Source of the DNA: an uncultured Acidobacteriota bacterium
GTDB lineage: Bacteria > Acidobacteriota > Thermoanaerobaculia > UBA5066
Direction of reading: 5' to 3'
NCBI GenBank assembly: GCA_903845115.1
Contig: CAIMWE010000168.1
Location: 1-64,000 of the forward strand
Length of the DNA stretch: 64,000 nt
The position numbers and the translations under genes are program-made. Positions 58,419-64,000 of this stretch are shown piece by piece. Numbering within the stretch: position 1 is the first letter of the stretch; each line of letters opens with the position of its first letter. The notes beneath the pieces are model-generated. The model searched no databases. It saw nothing but the letters and a program-made list of their open reading frames with translations, and was not told the origin of the DNA.

Positions 58419-59315
58419 CTACGAGCTCTTCTCCTTCACCTCGACCGCGGCCAGCTTCTCGTGGTACCGGATGACGGCGCCGTGGTCGGCCTCGCCCAGG
58501 CCGTCCACCTTGAGCGCCTGCATCATCTCCATCAGCTGAGCGGTGAGCGGGAGCGGGGCCCCCACCTCGTGTCCCGCCGCCAGCGCGTTGTTCAGGTCCT
58601 TGATGTGCAGGTTGATCCGGAAGCCCGGCTTGATGTTCCGCGCCAGCGCCATCGGCGCCTTCGCCTCCATGACCGCGGAGCCGGCGAGGCCGCCGCGGAT
58701 GGCCTGGAAGACCTGCCGGGGGTCGACGCCGCACTTCGTCGCCAGGACCAGGGCCTCCCCCAGGGCGGCGATGTTCACCGCCACGATGATCTGGTTCGCG
58801 AGCTTCGTCACGTTCCCGGCGCCGACGTCTCCGCAGCGGACGACGGACGCGCCCATCGACTTCAGGACGGGGAGCGCCTCCTCGAAGTCGCCCTCGGCTC
58901 CGCCCACCATGATCGAGAGCGTCCCCTCGATCGCCTTCGGCTCGCCGCCCGAGACCGGCGCGTCCAGGAACCGGATCGACCGCTTGGCCAGCGCCGCCCC
59001 CACCTCCCGGGCGACGATCGGGTCGATCGAGGACATGTCGATGACGAGCGCGCCCGGCGCGGCCCCCTCGATGACGCCGCCCGGGCCGAGGACGGCCGCC
59101 TTCACGTGCGGCGAGTTCGGGACCATGGTGATGATCACGTCGGAGCGCTCCGCCACCTCCTTGGGGGAGGAGGCGGTCCCGGCGCCCGCCGCGGCCAGCT
59201 CGAGGACGGGGGCCGCTTCGAGGTCGTACACGACCACCTGGTGGCCCGCCTCGAGGAGGTTCTTGCTCATGGGCTTCCCCATGATCCCGAGGCCGATGAA
59301 TCCGATCTTGCGCAT
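58419..59315 (-). CDS. garR: 2-hydroxy-3-oxopropionate (tartronate semialdehyde) reductase
   Basis: KIGFIGLGIMGKPMSKNLLEAGHQVVVYD; DAPVSGGEPKAIEGTLSIMVGG; beside gcl and hyi. Confidence 0.93.
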   Translation of the reverse strand: MRKIGFIGLGIMGKPMSKNLLEAGHQVVVYDLEAAPVLELAAAGAGTASSPKEVAERSDVIITMVPNSPHVKAAVLGPGGVIEGAAPGALVIDMSSIDPIVAREVGAALAKRSIRFLDAPVSGGEPKAIEGTLSIMVGGAEGDFEEALPVLKSMGASVVRCGDVGAGNVTKLANQIIVAVNIAALGEALVLATKCGVDPRQVFQAIRGGLAGSAVMEAKAPMALARNIKPGFRINLHIKDLNNALAAGHEVGAPLPLTAQLMEMMQALKVDGLGEADHGAVIRYHEKLAAVEVKEKSS

Positions 59316-59353
59316 TTCGTGCCCTCCCGTCATGTCGTTTCGCGGCATGCGTG

Positions 59354-60142
59354 TCAGCTCAGCCGGCAGCCCATGGCCTGGATCCAGCCGAGGGAACCTG
59401 CGGTGTCGGGCGCCGGGACGTACTCGCACCCGACGAAGCCCCCGTACCCGAGCCTGTCCAGCTCGGCGAACAGGAACGGATAGTTGATCTCGCCGGTGCC
59501 GGGCTGATGCCGGCCCGGGTTGTCCGCGACCTGGATGTGGTCGATCGAGGCGATCCGCTCCCGGAGGGTGGGGACGAGGTTCCCCTCCTCCCTCTGAGCG
59601 TGGTAGACGTCGTACTGGACGTAGACGTTGGGCCGGGCCGCCTCGGTGATGAGGTCCAGGGCCTCCTGCGTCCGGTTCAGGAAGAACCCCGGGATGTCGT
59701 AGTGGTTGATCGGCTCGACGACCAGCTTGCGGCCGGCGGCGGCCAGGGCGTCCGCGGCGAAGCGGACGTTCTCCACGAGCGTCCGCCAATGCTCCGCCCG
59801 GCCCAGGCCCGGCACGACCTTGCCCGCCAGGCAGTTCAGCCGGGGCGGGCCCAGGATCCCGGCATAGGCGACGGCCCGCCCCACGCCGTCCCGGAATTCC
59901 TGCACACGGTCGGGGTTGGCGGCGATGCCGCGGTCCCCGCCCGCCCAGTTCCCCGAGGGGAGGTTGAAGAGGACGACGGTGAGGCCGTTCCTGTCGAGCC
60001 GCGCCTTGATCTCCTCGGCCGGGTGGTCGTAGGGGAAGAGGAACTCCACGTACTTGAAGCCCGCTCTGGCCGCGGCGTCGAACCGCTCCAGGAAGGGGAC
60101 CTCGGTGAAGAGCATGGTCAGGTTCGCGGCGAGCTTGGGCAT
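59354..60142 (-). CDS. hyi: Hydroxypyruvate isomerase
   Basis: MPKLAANLTMLFTEVPFLERFDAAARAGFKYVEFLFPYDHPAEEIKARL...; TIM-barrel; next to gcl. Confidence 0.95.
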   Translation of the reverse strand: MPKLAANLTMLFTEVPFLERFDAAARAGFKYVEFLFPYDHPAEEIKARLDRNGLTVVLFNLPSGNWAGGDRGIAANPDRVQEFRDGVGRAVAYAGILGPPRLNCLAGKVVPGLGRAEHWRTLVENVRFAADALAAAGRKLVVEPINHYDIPGFFLNRTQEALDLITEAARPNVYVQYDVYHAQREEGNLVPTLRERIASIDHIQVADNPGRHQPGTGEINYPFLFAELDRLGYGGFVGCEYVPAPDTAGSLGWIQAMGCRLS

Positions 60143-60155
60143 CGTCGGGCCTCCC

Positions 60156-61886
60156 CTATCGAACCGTCGAGGCCACCAGGACCTCCGGCAGCGGATGGGA
60201 CTCTTTGATCTTGTCGAGCGACGGCCCCATGGCCACCAGGTTGTCCTTCTCGATCCGGACCTCCACGAGCACGGGCGCCTTGATGCTGGCCGACTTCTCG
60301 ACGGCCCACGCGAAGGCGCTCCGCAGCTCTTCCGGCCGCGTCACGGCGCAGCCGTCGCCGCCCATGGCCTGCATCGCCTTGACGAAGTCGACGCCCTGGG
60401 CGTTCTCGCCGAAGCCGAGGTCGATGGCGAACCGCATGTCGTACCCGATCTTCTCGGCCTGGCGGATGAGGCCGAGGTTCGTGTTGTTCAGCATGATGAG
60501 GACGTAGGGTACCTGGTACTGGGCCGCCACGGCCACTTCCTCCATGAGGAACTGGAAGGAGTAGTCGCCCACCACGCCCACGACCTGCTTGTCAGGGAGC
60601 GCCTTCTTGACGCCGATGCAGGCGGGAATCTCCCAGCCGAGCGGGCCGGCCTGCCCGCAGCAGAGGTAGTGCCGCGGCTTGTAGACCTGCTGGAACTGGC
60701 CGGACTCGATCTGGTAGAGGCCGATGGCGGTGACGAAGACCGTGTCCTTGCCGAAGTACTCGTTGATCTCTCCGAAGACGCGCGGCGCCTTGATCGGCAC
60801 GTCGTCGAAGTCGGTCCGCCGGGTGAGCGTCCGCTGGTGCTCCTGGACCCGGGCCACCCAGGCGCCGGCCTTGCGGGCGGGGGTCTTGGCCCTGGCGGCG
60901 GTGATCAGCGCCTTCAGCGCCTCGCCGATGTCGGAGACGATCCCCAGGTCCGGCTGGAGGATCTTGCCGATCTGCGTCGGGTCGATGTCGACCTGGATGA
61001 ACTTGCGTCCCTTCGTGTAGACGTCGAGGGCGCCGGTGTGGCGCTCGGCGAACCGGGCCGTCAGGGCGACGACGAGATCCGACTCCAGGAAGACCTGGTT
61101 GCCCGCCCGGTTGTTCGTCTGGATGCCGACGCGGCCGGCGTAGAGCGGGTGGTCGGCGGGGATCGAGCCCCAGCCCATCAGGGTCGGGGAGACGGGGACC
61201 TGCAGGTGCTCGGCGAGCTGGACCAGGAGGCCGGAGACCTCGGCGGTGATGATCCCGCCGCCCGCCAGGATCAGAGGGCTCTCGGCCGCCAGGATCATCT
61301 CGACGGCCTTCTCGACGGCCTTGAGGCTGGGACTGGGCTTGAAGACCTGGAGCGGCTGGTCGGCCTCGGGGTCGTACTCGATGATCGCCTTCTGGACGTC
61401 GAGAGGAAGGTCGATGTGGACCGGCCCGGGACGGCCCTCGCGGGCGATCCGGAACGCCTCCCGGAAGACGTAGGGGACCTGGGCCGGCTCCATCACCAGG
61501 TAGGCCTTCTTGGTGACGGGCTTGACGATGCTGACGATGTCGACGGCCTGGAAGCCTTCCCGGTGGAGCTGCGAGCGGACGACCTGTCCGGTGATGGTGA
61601 CGAGCGGGATCGAGTCGGCCATGGCGGTGTAGAGGCCGGTCACCATGTTGGTGCCCGCCGGGCCGGAGGTGCCGATGGCCACGCCGACCTTGCCCGTGGC
61701 CCGGCTGATGCCTTCGGCGGCGTGGGTGGCGCCCTCCTCGTGGCGCATGGTGAGGTGCTTGATCCGGGACTTCTCGAGCGCCTTGTAGAGCGGGAGGATC
61801 GCCGCGCCCGGGACGCCGAAGGCGAATTCCACTCCCTCGCTCTCCATCACCTGGCAGGCGGCTTCCATGGCGGTCATCTTGGCCAT
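60156..61886 (-). CDS. gcl: Glyoxylate carboligase (tartronate-semialdehyde synthase)
   Basis: MAKMTAMEAACQVMESEGVEFAFGVPGAAILPLYKALEKSRIKHLTMRHEEGATHAAEGISRATG; ThDP enzyme. Confidence 0.97.
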   Translation of the reverse strand: MAKMTAMEAACQVMESEGVEFAFGVPGAAILPLYKALEKSRIKHLTMRHEEGATHAAEGISRATGKVGVAIGTSGPAGTNMVTGLYTAMADSIPLVTITGQVVRSQLHREGFQAVDIVSIVKPVTKKAYLVMEPAQVPYVFREAFRIAREGRPGPVHIDLPLDVQKAIIEYDPEADQPLQVFKPSPSLKAVEKAVEMILAAESPLILAGGGIITAEVSGLLVQLAEHLQVPVSPTLMGWGSIPADHPLYAGRVGIQTNNRAGNQVFLESDLVVALTARFAERHTGALDVYTKGRKFIQVDIDPTQIGKILQPDLGIVSDIGEALKALITAARAKTPARKAGAWVARVQEHQRTLTRRTDFDDVPIKAPRVFGEINEYFGKDTVFVTAIGLYQIESGQFQQVYKPRHYLCCGQAGPLGWEIPACIGVKKALPDKQVVGVVGDYSFQFLMEEVAVAAQYQVPYVLIMLNNTNLGLIRQAEKIGYDMRFAIDLGFGENAQGVDFVKAMQAMGGDGCAVTRPEELRSAFAWAVEKSASIKAPVLVEVRIEKDNLVAMGPSLDKIKESHPLPEVLVASTVR

Positions 61887-61928
61887 TTGCTTCTTCTCCT
61901 CTGCTTCGGGAGCCCCCCGATGTTGTGT

Positions 61929-61952
61929 TTCCACATGGTGGAAGTCATTTCC
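61929..61952. promoter_or_regulatory. Putative IclR-family operator upstream of gcl
   Basis: TTCCAC-ATG-GTGGAA perfect inverted repeat overlapping GGAA-GTCAT-TTCC inverted repeat. Confidence 0.6.
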
Positions 61953-62010
61953 GTAATGTGAAAATAGGGCGGCCCGGCCGTGCCTGTCAAGGGATTTCTC
62001 GACCCCGGGC

Positions 62011-62760
62011 TCAGGAGAGCTGCTTCGAGATGGCGGCGGCTCCCCGGAGGACCTCGCCGGCCAGACGATCGGCGTGGGCCCCGAGGAGCCGTGAGCTCGG
62101 CCCGGAGATGCTGATGGCGCCGGCGACCTTGCTTCCCTGGGTGACGACGCAGGCGACGCACCCCACGCCCGCTTCGTACTCCTCGCGATCGACGGCGTAG
62201 CCGCGCTGCCGGGAGAGAGCGACGTCGCTGACGAAGTCTTCCTCCCGGGTGAGCGTGCTCGAGGTATAGCGGACCTTCTTGACCCTGCGGAAGTACGCCA
62301 CCACCTCCTCCTCCGGCCGCGTCGACAGGTAGGCCTTGCCGACCCCCGAGCTGAGGAGAGGGACCCGGACGCCCACCCGCGTGAACGCGCGCAGGAGAGC
62401 CTTGTCGTTCGCGACCTGGTCGAGGTAGACCGCCTCGTCGCCGTCGAAGACCACCAGGTTCACCGTCTCACCGGTCTTCTCCATGAGCCGCCGCATCACC
62501 GGCCGGGCATAGGTGGTGATCTCCAGGTCGGACTGCACTCTCGAGAAGACGTCGAGGCACTTTAACCCGAGCTGGTAGACCTTCGTGTCCGGGTCCTGAC
62601 GCACGTAGCCCCGCCTCAGGAGCTGCGAGAGGATGCGGTGGAGGGTGGCCGGCGGGTACCCGGCGGAGCTCGAGAGATCCATCAGGCGGCATCCGCCGCC
62701 GGAACGGGCGACGGCCTCGAGGACCGAGAGGGCCTTATCGAGCGAGCTTTCGGCGGCCAT
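62011..62760 (-). CDS. IclR family transcriptional regulator
   Basis: SLDKALSVLEAVARSGGGCRLMDLSSSAGYPPATLHRILSQLLRRGYVRQDP...; upstream of the gcl operon. Confidence 0.95.
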   Translation of the reverse strand: MAAESSLDKALSVLEAVARSGGGCRLMDLSSSAGYPPATLHRILSQLLRRGYVRQDPDTKVYQLGLKCLDVFSRVQSDLEITTYARPVMRRLMEKTGETVNLVVFDGDEAVYLDQVANDKALLRAFTRVGVRVPLLSSGVGKAYLSTRPEEEVVAYFRRVKKVRYTSSTLTREEDFVSDVALSRQRGYAVDREEYEAGVGCVACVVTQGSKVAGAISISGPSSRLLGAHADRLAGEVLRGAAAISKQLS

Positions 62761-62934
62761 GAGGAGATCTCGAGGCGGGAGGGCGGCGGAAGGCTGCGCT
62801 CCACGTCCTGATACCGATTTTCACGTCGCGAAACTACTCCGGCGAACGGTCGCGGTCAACGGAACCACTCCTCGACGATCCCCGGTGCATCGAGCGGATG
62901 GGGACGGGGAGAGCATTCTGGGTATCCTCCCGGA

Positions 62935-64000
62935 ATGGCTCGCCCGCTCGCCGTCGCCCTGACCTTCGCGGCCCTCCTCTCCGCCCGCTTCCCGCTCGCC
63001 GCGCTCGAGGCCGGCCCGCCGGTCTTCCGCCTCCCCGAGGATCCCCGGAGTCTCGAGCGAACGACGTCGTACGCCGAGATGGAGGCGGTCCTGAAGGAGC
63101 TGGACGGAAAGGGGCCGATCCGGGTCTCGGTCGAGGGGGCGACGGTGAAGGGACGCTCCCTCTTCCTCGTCCACGCCTACCGGGGCCGGGGCGGGACGTC
63201 CGAGCGGTGGAAGGTCCTTCTCTATGCCCAGCAGCACGGCGACGAGCTCTCCGGGAAGGACGCCCTCCTCTTCCTGCTCCGCGACGTCGCCCGGAAGCCG
63301 GAGCTCCTCCCCGAGGAGGTCGACCTCTGGGTCTTCCCCATGATGAACCCCGACGGGGCCGAGGCGGGGACTCGCCGGAACGGAGCGGGAGCCGACCTGA
63401 ACCGGGACCACATCGGCCTCGAGCAGCCGGAGACGCAGGCCCTCCACCGGGTCGCGCGCCGGATCCGGCCGGACGTCGCCGTCGACTGCCACGAGTTCGC
63501 GCGCGAACCCGAGGAGTACCGGGCGCGGGGATGGAGGAAGTGGTCCGACATCACCCTCGACGGCCTGAACAACCCGCTCTTCTCGCCGGAGCTGATCGGC
63601 ACCGCCCGACGCTGGGTCGACATGGTCGCCGAGGCCGAGGAGAAGGCCGGCCATCCGTTCCTGCGCTACTGGGTGGGCGGGCTCCCGCCGCACGAGGAGC
63701 AACGCCACTCCGCCCCGGACATCGACGGCGGCCTGAACGCCATCGGGATGTACGGCGGCCTCTCGTTCATCGCGGAGGCGGCGGCCCCCGAAGGGAAGGC
63801 GCCCCCGGGCGACCTGGGGAACCGCGTGGACGCCTACCTCACCCTCTTCCGGACCCTGCTCGCGGGAGACGGCCACCGGGACGAGGAGCGCAGGGCGATC
63901 GAGCGCGCCCGCCAGCGGCCGCTCCCCTCGTTCCTCCCGACGAACTACCTCTGGGTCAACCCGTCGGCGAGGGTGACGCGGTTCCCGGTCGTGGAGACGG
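62935..64000 (+). CDS. M14 family zinc carboxypeptidase (3' end truncated)
   Basis: Read from ATG 62935: signal peptide, KVLLYAQQHGDELSGKDALLFLLRD (HxxE), WVFPMMNPDGAEAGTRRNGAGADLNRDHI. Not in ORF track because it runs off the window. Confidence 0.85.
   Translation, partial: MARPLAVALTFAALLSARFPLAALEAGPPVFRLPEDPRSLERTTSYAEMEAVLKELDGKGPIRVSVEGATVKGRSLFLVHAYRGRGGTSERWKVLLYAQQHGDELSGKDALLFLLRDVARKPELLPEEVDLWVFPMMNPDGAEAGTRRNGAGADLNRDHIGLEQPETQALHRVARRIRPDVAVDCHEFAREPEEYRARGWRKWSDITLDGLNNPLFSPELIGTARRWVDMVAEAEEKAGHPFLRYWVGGLPPHEEQRHSAPDIDGGLNAIGMYGGLSFIAEAAAPEGKAPPGDLGNRVDAYLTLFRTLLAGDGHRDEERRAIERARQRPLPSFLPTNYLWVNPSARVTRFPVVET

Overview
A 64 kb, GC-rich bacterial chromosomal window. Gene content suggests an Acidobacteriota-like organism, but this is inference only. 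Main blocks: (i) a partial PAS/LuxR-type regulator and a REP-associated tyrosine transposase (RAYT) flanked by inverted REP-like repeats; (ii) a long minus-strand respiratory locus (about 1.7-17.4 kb) coding for alternative complex III (ActA-F) and a cbb3-type oxidase with its assembly genes, including a fused CcoN-CcoO; (iii) two sensor kinases, an outer-membrane barrel, an orphan 590-aa protein, a quinone oxidoreductase and a Pal-like lipoprotein; (iv) a branched-chain-type ABC transporter next to a MatB-like malonyl-CoA synthetase and malonyl-CoA decarboxylase; (v) a molybdopterin oxidoreductase ending inside a perfect REP palindrome, then a compositionally distinct glycosyltransferase gene; (vi) acyl-CoA metabolism genes and a VapBC-like toxin-antitoxin pair; (vii) an accessory region (about 46.4-58.4 kb) with a protealysin-like protease plus emfourin-like inhibitor and a tight six-gene operon of exported proteins (1137-aa beta-rich protein, GH18-like, lysozyme-like, small exported protein, two tandem secretin-like proteins); (viii) a glyoxylate (gcl-hyi-garR) operon with an IclR regulator, and a truncated M14 peptidase. 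The strongest candidates for something undescribed are the 49.6-58.4 kb exported-protein operon and the REP family that supplies in-frame stop codons to neighbouring genes. All calls come from reading the sequence and supplied translations; no searches were run.
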